From contig NC_065574.1 in the NCBI RefSeq assembly GCF_937616625.2, forward strand, positions 52,418,052 to 52,482,051: DNA of 64,000 nt. Reading direction: 5' to 3'. The notes under the pieces are model-generated. The model saw nothing but the letters and a program-made list of their open reading frames with translations. It did no database searches and had not been told where the DNA came from. Numbering within the stretch: the stretch's first letter is position 1; each line of letters starts with the position of its first letter. A program made the position numbers and the translations under genes. Source of the stretch: Mercurialis annua. Taxonomy: Eukaryota > Streptophyta > Magnoliopsida > Malpighiales > Euphorbiaceae. Positions 36,183 through 47,500 of this stretch are shown here, in pieces.

Positions 36183-38694
36183 ATTTCTCTTTCATTTCAT
36201 CTTTTAACAAACAAAAATATGAATATCTAATATCCTTAGCCATGAGGAGAGGGAAATGCTGGAGGATACTTATAGTGCAGAAGAGATCAAAAATGCCATT
36301 TTCTCTATAAATGGAGATAAGGCTCCTGGCCCAGATGGGTTTAATAGTAACTTTTTCAAGAAGTGCTGGAGTATAGTTGGTCAGGAGGTGATAAAAGCTA
36401 CTGGGGACTTCTTCAGAACTGGTAAAATGCTGGGTCAAGCCAATGCAACAGCCATTGCTCTTATTCCCAAAGTAAAGAACCCTGAAGCTATTGGAGACTA
36501 CAGGCCCATATCCTGCTGCAATGTTTTATACAAAGGTATCTCTAAAGTTCTGACTAATAGAATTAGAAGGGTTATGAATAAGCTTATAAGCCCTGTCCAG
36601 TCAGCTTTTGTTCCAAATAGGAGCATTGCTGATAATATTTTGTTAGCTCATGAAATTGTGAGGAACTATCATAGGAAGACTGATAACTCCTGTGCTATAA
36701 AAGTGGATTTACAGAAGGCTTATGACTCAGTTAGCTGGGATTTTATAGAGGAAGTCCTATTTGGGTTCAAGTTTCCTGGTAGCTTCATTAAGCTGGTGAT
36801 GGCATGTATCAGAACTGCTAAGTTCTCTATCATAGTTAATGGGGAATCAGTTGGCTTCTTTAATGGTGGAAGGGGATTAAGGCAAGGGGATCCAATCTCC
36901 CCTATGATTTTTGTTCTTTGCATGGAATATATGTCTAGATTGATGTATAACAAGACTGATAGAGACTCTGGATTCCAGTATCATAGAGGTTGCAAAACTT
37001 TGAAATTGAGCCATCTTTGTTTTGCTGATGATTTGTTCTTTTTCAGTAATGGGGATAACAAGTCTATGAGTATTATAAGAGATGTCCTTAATGAGTTCTC
37101 CAGTTGTTCTGGTCTGAAGCCAAATCAGCAAAAGAGTCATATCTTCTTCAATGGTTCTTCTGAAGCTAGAAAAACTGAGTTGCTTGGTATCTTGAAGTTT
37201 CAAGAAGGTTCTCTCCCCATAACATATCTAGGTATGCCTCTTATCTCCTCTAGGCTATCTAAAATTCACTGCCAGGAACTTATTAGCAGAATTACAAACA
37301 GAATCTCCCACTGGACTACCAAATGCCTCTCCTATGCAGGTAGGCTCCAACTTGTTAGTTCAGTCTTGATGAGCATGCATATATACTGGTGCTCAATTTT
37401 TATTGTCCCTGTGTCTGTTATCAAAGGAGTGGAGGATTTATGCAGAAAATACTTATGGCATGGTATGAACTCTTCTAGTAGAGGTGGTCTAGTTAAATGG
37501 AGTAATGTCTGTAGACCTAAGTGTTGTGGAGGTCTAGGGTTAAAGGATGTTAAAACCTGGAATACAGCAGCTATTACCAAACATGTTTGGGGCCTAATAT
37601 CCCTAAAACCTTCTATTTGGGCCAGCTGGGTGGGTTTGAATAAGCTCAAGAAGTTAAGCTTCTGGGGAATAACTAAGCCTAATGATGCCTCCTGGAGTTG
37701 GAGACAGATGGTGAATATCAGAAGCAAAGTTGAAAGTTTTTTTGTTTATAACTTGGGTGATGGCTCTAGATTCTCTTTCTGGTTTGATCCCTGGGCAAAT
37801 GGTATGTCATTAGTCAACAGGTTCCCTGAAGTTGATATTATGGATACTGATATTGATAGAACAGCTACTGTGAATAGCCTGTGGAGAAATAGATCCTGGC
37901 ACTTTCCAGACCCCTTTGATGACTATACTTTGTCTATCTGGGATTATGTCAAGAGGAACTTTGAAATAAATCCTCTTAGACCTGATAAAGTTCTTTGCAA
38001 GTCTCATGATGATTTTTCTATAAAGAACTGTTGGAAGTACTTAAAGCCTGCTAGTAGAATTCTGCCATGGACTTCCATCATTTGGTATAACAAGAATATT
38101 CCTAGATATTCTTTCATTGCTTGGCTAGCAATTATGGATAAACTGCATACCAGGGATAAATTACTCAAATGGGGAGTAATCCAGTCTGACAGTTGCTGCT
38201 TCTGCAACTTGAAAGCTGAAACTGTTCATCACTTATTCTTTGAATGTGATTTTTCCAAAGCTATCTGGAGGAAGCTACTTGTTGACATGAATTTCAACAG
38301 AGACTGTTATCAGTGGAGAAGGGAAGTGAGTTTCCTAGTGAGAAGAACAAAAGGGAAGTCAAAAATGGCAAGAGATAGGAAAAACACGTTTTGTGCTGCT
38401 ATTTACCATATCTGGAGAGCCAGGAATGAGAAGATTTTCAATCAGAATTTGATGAAAGAAGATATGGTTTACAGGAACATTAGGAATGCTGTTATGTTGA
38501 GATAGTTTCCTTGATTCCCTGTTCTGCTCTATTGTTTTGTTGCAGCTTGCTGCTCTTTTGTTTTGATTGAGTTGTAAGCTGGTTGTGGGCTTTTTAGCCC
38601 TGTAGTTCTGAACCTGGGAGTTTTTAGCCGGTTTTGGCTTTTCCCTTTTGCAATATAATTGCGCTTTTGGTGATTGACCAAAAAAAAAATATAT
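36183..38694 (+). mobile_element. 5'-truncated L1-type LINE
   Basis: A non-LTR retrotransposon copy with the 3' part of ORF2, a ~180-bp 3' UTR and a terminal A-run at about 38680-38690 (gattgaccaaaaaaaaa). It lacks ORF1 and the endonuclease part of ORF2, as expected from incomplete reverse transcription. A possible target duplication aaaaattata occurs at 36173-36182 and 38695-38704, but such AT-rich matches are weak evidence. Confidence 0.85.
36256..38505 (+). CDS. LINE ORF2 reverse transcriptase, N-terminally truncated
   Basis: The ORF2 C-terminal part, 749 codons from the first ATG, has no stop or frameshift. Reverse-transcriptase blocks are KAPGPDGF (22-29), DYRPIS (81-86), QSAFVPNRSIADN (115-127), KVDLQKAYDSV (149-159), RQGDPISP (209-216) and the catalytic FADD (256-259). 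A cysteine/histidine cluster typical of plant LINE C-termini (CCFC...HHLFFEC, about 643-665) follows. The coding frame continues upstream of the ATG (ISNILSHEERE, from 36221) to a stop, so the ATG is just an internal methionine. The apurinic endonuclease domain is missing, so this copy should not move on its own. The intact frame suggests recent insertion. Confidence 0.9.
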   Translation: MLEDTYSAEEIKNAIFSINGDKAPGPDGFNSNFFKKCWSIVGQEVIKATGDFFRTGKMLGQANATAIALIPKVKNPEAIGDYRPISCCNVLYKGISKVLTNRIRRVMNKLISPVQSAFVPNRSIADNILLAHEIVRNYHRKTDNSCAIKVDLQKAYDSVSWDFIEEVLFGFKFPGSFIKLVMACIRTAKFSIIVNGESVGFFNGGRGLRQGDPISPMIFVLCMEYMSRLMYNKTDRDSGFQYHRGCKTLKLSHLCFADDLFFFSNGDNKSMSIIRDVLNEFSSCSGLKPNQQKSHIFFNGSSEARKTELLGILKFQEGSLPITYLGMPLISSRLSKIHCQELISRITNRISHWTTKCLSYAGRLQLVSSVLMSMHIYWCSIFIVPVSVIKGVEDLCRKYLWHGMNSSSRGGLVKWSNVCRPKCCGGLGLKDVKTWNTAAITKHVWGLISLKPSIWASWVGLNKLKKLSFWGITKPNDASWSWRQMVNIRSKVESFFVYNLGDGSRFSFWFDPWANGMSLVNRFPEVDIMDTDIDRTATVNSLWRNRSWHFPDPFDDYTLSIWDYVKRNFEINPLRPDKVLCKSHDDFSIKNCWKYLKPASRILPWTSIIWYNKNIPRYSFIAWLAIMDKLHTRDKLLKWGVIQSDSCCFCNLKAETVHHLFFECDFSKAIWRKLLVDMNFNRDCYQWRREVSFLVRRTKGKSKMARDRKNTFCAAIYHIWRARNEKIFNQNLMKEDMVYRNIRNAVMLR

Positions 38695-38704
38695 AAAAAT
38701 TATA

Positions 38705-38925
38705 GAAAATATAGATTATTTATAAACCGTTTAATTATTAAACCACGGTTTTCAAAAGTTGAGATACTAAATTCATTAACTATAAAATCCAAAAATGACA
38801 AACATAAACATAAACTCTTAAACAGACTAATCATGTTATTCGATTTATTTTTTCAGATTCGGTTGGTTATTCGGTTTCATCGGGTGTTGCCCACGCCTAT
38901 CTAGCAGCCTGGCACGTGAAGTTCC
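38705..38925. mobile_element. Right part of the MITE split by the LINE
   Basis: Continues the element interrupted at 36182. It contains taaaccacggttttcaaaag and ends ggttattcggtttcatcggg followed by tgttgcccacgcctatc, the imperfect inverse of the left end at 35938. Confidence 0.4.
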
Positions 38926-39464
38926 ATCTCTAATAAAGCGAGTGAACACTATTCACTCAGAGAATTATAATAGCTACACTCAACGTACGTGTCACTAAAT
39001 CATAAACACAACTTTTGGGGAAGTATCACACGTGGCAAGACACGCGCTTGCCGACAGGAAAAAATAGCTTCTTGTATGTCGTTAATTGGTGGACCCTATT
39101 TGGTGATCTGGTGCAGATTTGTCGTCTATTCTGTAATTAAGACTTGACACTGTGCTACCACGTGGACAACTAATAGGTGTGGACAGCTTCAAGACGCCGT
39201 CGTTTGGAAAACAAAGAGTCATAATCATAAAGAACGAGAGGATTTAGCGGCGATACTTACGTGTCTGATGCGTGGTTTTTCTAACAGCCATACATAGAGA
39301 GAGTATATATTTTCAAAGTCAGCCCCACTTTTGTCTTTTAATTGGTCCAATTGCTTGTTGTCCTAATGAATAGGAGATATCAAGTTGTACTAAATTATTT
39401 GAAAAACTGTGCCAATTATGTTTGACAAAAAAAGAAAGATAAAATCCAATAGATTTAAAATAAA
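38926..39464. other. Intergenic DNA, no gene
   Basis: Mixed-composition sequence with a cacacgtggc (G-box/ABRE-like core) at about 39028 and gtacgtgtc at about 38985. No start codon-linked gene follows, so these words cannot be tied to a promoter. Confidence 0.35.
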
Positions 39465-39860
39465 AGCAAATTAGGCTAAATTTTCCGAGGTATAGCATAA
39501 TTAACAGTTTGATACCCCTTATTTCAAAAGTCAATTTAATGGTTTTTCAACTTTAATTTCGATAATTATTAGATCCGTACGTTAATTTTGACACTTATTT
39601 TCAAATATTTTGGTACCCCACCTTTAGTTTTGTGAACGATTTGTTCCTTCATTTTTAATTTTACTAAACGATTTGGTTCTACACTTTTGAACGATTTAGT
39701 ACCTCAATTTCAATCCGTTGAACGATTTAGTCCCTCAAATTAACAGAAGGATCTTTTTGTTAACGGAATTAAAACTGAGGGACCATTAAGTGGACTTTTG
39801 AAACAAGAGGTATCAAACTGTTAATTATAGTATACCTCAAGGGCCTCTAAGTAATTTGTT
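39465..39860. mobile_element. Foldback MITE, family B (copy 2)
   Basis: The ends agcaaattaggctaaatttt and (reverse complement) aacaaattacttagaggccc, with internal tatagcataattaacagttt / aaactgttaattatagtata pairs, form a foldback of about 400 bp. It is related to 20241-20674. Confidence 0.6.
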
Positions 39861-40237
39861 ATTAAAATAATTTAGATATTATTATATATATTTTTAAAAA
39901 TAGTTTATGGCTTCAACAAATGACTGGGTAGACCCGATTATTGGGTTGGTGCCTGTGCAGCCGTCCAAGTCCAACCCACTTAGGCCGGAATCAGACACTT
40001 TGTATTAAGCCCAACCCGAATTTAAACTCAGATGAATCCTATCTTTTTTATATACATGCTTGATTTTTAATTTTGTTAAATAATATATATCCTCAAAAGT
40101 TAAGACCAGAATCGTAAAAATGTAATACATGAGCCGAATTTTAATAGTACGCATTAGGCTTGTACTTGATCTGAACCGAGCTTGGACTTACATTTAAAAT
40201 TATCAAATCCAATTGGATCCAATCCAAATAGATTTTT
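39861..40237. other. Intergenic DNA, no gene
   Basis: About 380 bp with aacccgaattt- and gtccaacccac-type words resembling degraded MITE ends. No gene or clear element boundary was found. Confidence 0.35.
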
Positions 40238-40920
40238 GAGAAAATTAGGAAAAATACTCTCTTTTTAAAAATAATATGATTTCCTACCTCAAGAAGGAAA
40301 AGATAGAGAAAATACCTCACCCTTTTAATATAATTATTTGTTTACTCTAACACATATTTATATTATAATTATACCTACTTCTTATTATTATTTTATTTTA
40401 ATCATATTTCTTTTACTCTAATCATATACCACCTGTCACTTTTTTTTCTCTTTCTCTTTCCTTTCTCTTTCTTCTTTATTCTCTTCTCTGCTTTCTTTTT
40501 TTTTCCGCCATTTTTCTTCTTCTTTATTCTTCTTTTCTTCTCCATTTTTATTCTTTTTTTCGTCATCGAGCCGCCGTCGCTCGGCCATCGTTTCGTCATC
40601 GCTCCGCCGTTCTTTCATATTTGATTTTAGTGATTTTTTTCTTAATTCGTGGTGATAAATATAATTTTTTTTAACTTTCAGATCTAAATAAATTAATTTT
40701 GATTTTTTTTAACTTTAGATCTAAAAATCTGCATAAAAGACGATGTTATGATGAAAAAAACGATTTTCTGCACAAAAAAACGATTTTCTGCAAAAAAACA
40801 GCTTCTGATTATCATCTAATTATCACTGCATTATCATGCCATTATCATAAAAATGAAGAGAAAAAATATTTTTTTATAAAAAAACGTCTGATTATCGTAT
40901 GAGTATCACTGCATTGTAAC

Positions 40921-41474
40921 TAGGGGTTAGCATTCGGTCGGTTCGGTCAAAACCGATCCGAAAATGACCAAACCGACCAAACCGAATGTTGTAATATTTT
41001 TGACCGAACCGACCGAACAAAGAACATTAACCGAATCTATTTCGACCGAATATATTTTCGGTCGGTTCGGTCGGTTCGGTTAAATGGGCTATTTATGGGC
41101 TTTTATGGGCTTTTTCAATTATATATGCTTTAAAGATCAATTAATTTTTTTCACAAATTCAAATAATTGAATTCTATAAAAATTAGAAAGAAATCAAGCA
41201 TTTTCTCACAAATCCAAACAACATACCATAGCAAGAATTAAATTCAAAAAAATATCACCCTACTTTTCATAATAATCATTCAAAATTATAAGTATTCGGT
41301 CGGTTCGGTTAAAGTGTAAATTTTAAATTCTTAACCGAACCGTTAACCGATAACCAAAAATTTATATTTTTTTAACCGAACCGACCGAATGAAAATTTAT
41401 CACCGAACCAAACCGACCGAAATTCATCGGTTCGGTCGGTTTGGTCGGTTTTTTCAAAACTTTGCTCACCCCTA
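40921..41474. mobile_element. hAT MITE (TAGGGGTGAGCA family), copy 1
   Basis: Starts taggggttagca and ends tgctcacccct a, with perfect 8-bp flanking repeats attgtaac (40913-40920 and 41475-41482). The subterminal regions are dense in ttcggtcggttcggt and its complement. At 554 bp it is non-coding. It lies inside the long-inverted-repeat element, so it inserted later. Its sister copy is at 47315-47865. Confidence 0.9.
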
Positions 41475-42680
41475 ATTGTAACACTATGATAACTAGATAA
41501 TAATGAAGTATGATAAATTTATGATAATTGAATGATAACGTACGTGAAAATATAATTACAAAAAATTCATGATATCAATGATAATCAGATGATAATTATA
41601 TGGAAAACAGATTACATAAAAATTATGATAACTAGATGACAATGAAGTATGATAAGATTATGATAATTGGATGATAACGTACGAGAAAATTTAATTACAA
41701 AAAAATTCATGATATCAGTGATAACCATATGATAATTAAATAATAAAGTTATGATAATAGTATGATAATATGATACCTATATAGAAAAAAATTATGATAA
41801 CGAGATGATAATGTGAAGACAATAGTATGATGAGGTTCTTATTGATAATAAAAGATAATAGTATGATAATATGATATTTGCATGAAAAAAAAATTACTTG
41901 CAAGATTATGATAATGACATGATAATAATCTGCTACATACGATACTGATAATGACATGATAATAAGATGACAATGCAATATGATACATTGATAATTATAT
42001 GATAAGGTGAAACTGTGATAATCATATGATAATGTAATAATTTGATAATCATATGATAATATGATATTGTGTTTTGTCTAATATTATCTAGCAGTATCAT
42101 CACATTATCATATAATAATTTGCAATTTGCGATACTGATAATGACATGATAATAAGATGTCAATGCAATATGATACACTGATAATTACATGCTAAGCTGA
42201 AGCTGTGATAATTATATGATAAGGTGATATAGTGATAATCATATGATAATGTGATACTGTGATTTGTCTAATATTATCCAGCAGTATCATCACATTATCA
42301 TATAATAATCTGATACATACGAAACTGATAATGACATGATAATAAGACGCCAATGCAATATGATACACTGATAATTACATGCTAAGGTGAAGCTGTGATA
42401 ATCATATGATAAGATGATACAGTGATAATTATATGATAAGGTGATAATTATTTTATTCTTTTAAATTTAATATTAATAAAATTAAATATTAAATTATTAG
42501 CATATGTTTTAAAAAAATTAGAAAAATTTGATAATTTTTAAATAAATGAAAAAAAAAGATGTTAAATTTATTGGTACAATTTGTAGAATTGTTAATTTAA
42601 AGAATGAAAAAAAAGAATAAAAAAATTAAAAATGAAAGAAGTATCATAATAGAATTTGTTAGTTACAGTAGGCACAGATG

Positions 42681-42682
<2 letters not shown>

Positions 42683-42711
<29 letters not shown>
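42683..42711. repeat. (GA)n microsatellite
   Basis: About 14 uninterrupted GA dinucleotides in the right part of the long-inverted-repeat element. Confidence 0.95.
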
Positions 42712-42714
<3 letters not shown>

Positions 42715-42887
42715 ATTTTATACTCAGAGTATAATACCAATTTCTTTACACATGGGAGTACAAACACAAAATAATTAACACTGTGATGTATTTTCATTGA
42801 TTTTTCCGCTTTGAGGTATAAAGCCATATTATTTTTCTTTTTGAGGTAAATTTCTAAATCTCTCTAGATTTTTTTCATAAATTTTTC

Positions 42888-43330
42888 TTTTTTTTTAACA
42901 AAGACTAAAATTTCCATTAATAATAACGAAAATTACATGAACGGTTTCTCAACATACTGAGTCAACTATTCTAGAAAAGATGATGAGAGCTGTAAAAATA
43001 CAGTCATCGACTAGGGCTAAACTAACCACCAAAGGTCACCCAAATTTGTAGACTAAAACTAGATCTAATAATAAAATCCAGATTTATTGAACGTTCTAAA
43101 GAAATCTAACTTTGAATGCACGACTGATCACATCTTCTATGATGCATCTGTTCTCTTGAAGATTAAAAACAACATCGATGTTGACGCAAAACATACCTGT
43201 ACTTGATGAAATCCGTCGTAAGATGCTGCCTATAATTGTTTCAGAGATCCAAGTCGTTTGCACCGCAAAAAACAATTTCATCTCAAAGATGAAAAAAGCT
43301 ATTCTTAATTTCGATTAGATTAGATCTAAT
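42888..43330 (-). mobile_element. Probable LINE/SINE 3'-end remnant
   Basis: Read on the minus strand, mixed-composition sequence runs to attttagtctttgtt and then an A-run (T-run at 42888-42896). This pattern is typical of the 3' tails of plant non-LTR elements. A short open stretch (43281-43096 on the minus strand) has no domain I recognise. Confidence 0.4.
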
Positions 43331-43582
43331 CTCAATTAAAATACTATGGTAGAAAATAATTTCTAGATCTAGACCGAAATTGGCCAATAAAGAAATTTTA
43401 TTCAAAAACTAAAGATAAAAACTATGAAAAAAACTAAAATTGAGAGATTGGTGGGGTGATTTTTGACCATAAATGGCCAAAAACCACCCTCCAAATGAAC
43501 AAGAAGAAAAAAAAACTTACTAGGATTTGAGAGGTTTTTCAAAAGAGAGAGACGGCTTGGATACTTCACTTTTTGAGAGGTT

Positions 43583-43790
43583 TTTCATAAATATTTCACT
43601 TTTTGAAAATTTTGCAAAAAAATAATCTACTAATAAACTACCAAAAATGAGTATTTTTACAAAAAATTTAAAAAGTTAGGTATAGAGGGTAGTTTTTCCA
43701 ATTCAAAGGGTTTTTTTCTTAAATACTTCACTTTTTGAAAATTTTGTAAAATTACTCCTTTTTTGTAGTTTATTAGTAGGTTATCCGCTC
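43583..43790. repeat. Small inverted repeat
   Basis: The block ctactaataaactaccaaaa (about 43628) is the near reverse complement of tttttgtagtttattagtag (about 43760). Each is preceded or followed by cactttttgaaaattttg, giving a foldback of about 200 bp. It is probably a MITE remnant. Confidence 0.5.
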
Positions 43791-43799
43791 AAATCCAAT

Positions 43800-44599
43800 C
43801 CTAACATGTATATGGTCAGGTGCTACCTTGATCCACTCAAAATGGGTAACTATGCTTCTACATTTATTTTGATTTATACATAGTAAATCTTATTTTATCA
43901 ACAAATCACCATTTGATGAATTATTATCACTTCCAATCAGTGATGAAATTGATAAAATATATATATGTATGTATGTGTGTGTGTGTATATATAATGATTT
44001 TAGAAAAGAAAACCTCTATTAAAATACGTTTATATTTTAATTAGAAAAAGAGTTAATTTTCATTGAATGTACAAATTTAAGGATCGGATCGCATCTGAGT
44101 AGACTTTAGGAATATGAATAATTTTCTTCAAAAGTTCAAGAGGTAATCTGCCGCTGACTTAGCTTGATAATGACACAAGTCTTATCAGTATTCATAGGCA
44201 ATATTAATTGATTTAGTTGACAATTCAATCACAGCATAATCTCTTACTAATTAGTCACTATTAAGGCTGGAAAAAAAAAACAGAAAATTTGCATGATCTT
44301 GAGGCTTTCAACTAAATAGACATAAGCAGTTATAACATATACAAAATCATTGTACAAATTTCCCCAAAATGTGTTCACCTAACTATCGACGACCATTCTG
44401 TCATCGGCCCAAAAATGGTGGCTGCAACTTAGTACACAGCCATCTCTAACAATGATCGAGATACGTTACGGAGGATCCAAGTTGGAAACGAGAACCGGCA
44501 AAGTCAAGGTATGATCAGTGGATGCAGCCAGAGCCACTGCTTGTTATCTTCTAGGGGTTCCGTCTCAGGGACATCCGCCGGGGCTTGTGATAGTGCGGG
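43800..44599. other. 3' flank of galactosyltransferase gene
   Basis: AT-rich DNA with a short TATG/TG microsatellite at about 43963-43992, then a more complex stretch (44370-44599). That stretch is probably the 3' UTR of the minus-strand galactosyltransferase gene. No separate gene is seen. Confidence 0.45.
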
Positions 44600-47500
44600 T
44601 CATCTAAAATTACAGCATTGAGCCCGACCTCTCGATAGCTTATCCCATAGACACATCATTTGCCGTGGGGATTGATAATGTGCAGTGTAATAGTTTTCCA
44701 TGCATCCGTACTGACAGAATTTCCAATTATGCGAGTATTGGACGGTTTTGGAACTGTTAAAGTGTTCGACCCACATTCCCATACTCACATCTTCCATCTT
44801 GAAAAGCTGTAACCGTATCATAACAATATCACACATTTAAAAATGAATCAAAGTGAGAAGGGGTCGATGGAGAAAAAAGATTCGTAGAAATATTACTAAC
44901 CCGGAGACTCCGATCGCCATGCTGTGCAACGATAAATTTAGCAACATCTTGAGAGATTACATATCCAGGTCCATTGGCATAGGGAGGATATACCGCTTCT
45001 GGCCATTCCTGTCACCAGGAAAGAAAATCCATTTACATTTCAGAAAAACTTGAATTACTTTAGGTGTATTTTTCCTGCAAAACAGTTAAAAAACGTAGAG
45101 GAGAACACAGCATAATCATAGAAAAATAGGACAATTAACTGAAAATCTGATGACCACAATTTCTAAAGTCACAGACAAAGTTGAACAGAAGATTTAAATT
45201 ACTCGACTATTTTATTCCAAGGTCTACAAGTTGCTTCTGTTATTTGACTACCGGGACTGATGATCGTAAAACCATTTGTATGTAAGGTGCAAGTTCGACA
45301 GATAAAAGTTTGAGTGCTGCACAACATAATTTAACCCGGTCCTGGACCAAAATGAATGTGTTTCGGATTGCTTGTTTTTCTCTTTTCCCCCTTTTATCCT
45401 CAATAAATCTACTTGGATCTCAGATTAACGAAAAGGATGCTTAACCCATCTCGCAAACTGAAATCATGCTATACAACTGCATGAATTCAAGATTTGCACA
45501 AAATTATTCTTCAACACAAACTACTTCTTTTACACCAACTTTGCACTCAGAGCCTGTCTTTGATTACTATATGGAACTCTGAGTAACGTTTTTGTCAAAT
45601 AACCAATAAATTCACAAGTTTATACTTTTAGGTGAGACTGCAGCTGTAGTTTTATTATCTTTATCACACTGCATGTGAATTACCCATTGGACTTTTTAAG
45701 CGTGAAGAAGCAAGATCCATCTTACCTCACGCTCAAATATTTAATAAACCAAATAGGATTGCGGATGATAGAATCTTTTTCGATCATAAAGACTTTGATA
45801 CTATGTCAAGTAACCAATCAACCAAAAATATTCAACTCTTAGGTGAGATTCCAATTATAATTTTCTATATTTAAAAAGCTTGTTCCATTATCTACCTAAG
45901 CTCCATCAAAGCTTAAGAAATTTATCCAATTTCCCTTTTCATTTTTCTAAACCCTGAACCTTTCTTAACTAACTAAAACCACATTTTGACGAGTATAATG
46001 AAATAATGCAATGTCACTCCCACTTCCGGTACTATGAAATTTCTATTTCATGTAATTCCATATTCAGTTAAGGTTAAGACTGTTGGAAACAGCTGATAAT
46101 GATGTTGTATGATGCAAGAATAAGATGGTGCTTCCAAAGTCGCAAACATTCCCCTTCAAACAAAAATGGTGAACCAAAGTCGCAAACATTCCCCTTCAAA
46201 TAAAAATGGTGAACCAAAGTCGCAAACATTCCCCTTCAAATAAAAATAATGAATGGTAACAGGAATGCAACTGAATTGAGTAATGCGAAAGGTGTGAATG
46301 AGCACCAGACACCAGTCATAACTATATCTAAAAGAAAACGGAAAGATGAAAAAAGAGACTACCTCAAAAGTGACTGCCCATTTTCCAGTCCTCAGAGGAC
46401 GATGTAAAAGGTTGAGATTGCCCATATAAAGAGATTTTTTGGCAGGGATGCCATCAATTTCTTTCATGACAGTCTCCACTCTAACAAATGTGTCATCGTC
46501 ACATTTCATAATATATGCAGCAGAAACATTCTGAACCTATATGGAGAATGAGACTAATTCAGAATAAGAAAATGGAACCTCAAGAATGTAAACATACTAA
46601 AGAGATTTAGCCAAATATGAACACTGATAAAGTGAAAATTACCCCAAATTCACAAATGGCTATCGTCTTAAGAACCACTAGTTCATAACGATCCATGAAT
46701 GGCAATATGACAATATCGCCAAAGTAAGACGCCTCCTTCTTTAACACTGCATTTACTTCCTTCCTGGGGCTCTGCAAATTTAATCACATTCCAATGTTGA
46801 ATATGATTTATATTAAAACTACTAGCAGAAGAAGAATGAAGAGGAGAAAAGAAAACTAGATAAATGCTGTTTCAGATACTTAGGATCAGAAACGACATTT
46901 GCGTCATTTTTAATATGTGCCATTGTACTACTGTATACTCATTGTTATATCATGAGTATATATCCAAGAAACCGTAAAACCAACAAAAAAAGCTGATGAA
47001 CTATGCAAGATAAATAAGCTACTTTTATCTAAACAGCTAAGTTTATGTCAAAGAACTGTAAATATCAAGTGTGTTGGTTCATATACTTCAGTTAAGCGAC
47101 TTACACTTGGGTGATCCATTAATTTGCATTTATGTGAAAAAAGTGGTAATAATTTAAACTAGTTCTCAAACGATCCAGGTAGGTGAAGTACTGTTAATAA
47201 CTCTGCTTCAAAAACTAATATGAGCACCAGGCATCTACGTTATTCCCTCGAATGAGAAGATTAAGGAACCAACCATTACTAGGCACATTTTAAGTGACAT
47301 GGTTAGGTAGGGGGTAGGGGTGAGCATTAAACGGTCAAAACCGAATAACCGAACCGAACCGAACCGAATTAATCAAACCGAAATATAATTTGAAAATATG
47401 GTTCAGTTACGGTCCGAATTTTTAAAATTTTGACTATTCGGTTCGGTTTACGGTTTTTACAAAAAAATAACCGTAATAACCGAACCGACCGTATATAAAA

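Larger units (their letters stand above)
40238..42864. mobile_element. Long-inverted-repeat Mutator-like element, copy 2
   Basis: The left end gagaaaattaggaaaaatac is nearly identical to that at 13899, and the following ~650 bp match its left arm. The element is flanked by perfect 9-bp repeats tagattttt (40229-40237 and 42865-42873). The interior from about 41490 to 42440 is an irregular array of ATGATAAT/GATAACATGATAAT words. It includes a ~200-bp block containing gcaatatgatacactgataa that recurs three times (about 41935, 42125 and 42300). The right arm has diverged and carries a GA run. A hAT MITE is nested at 40921-41474. There is no transposase. Confidence 0.78.
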
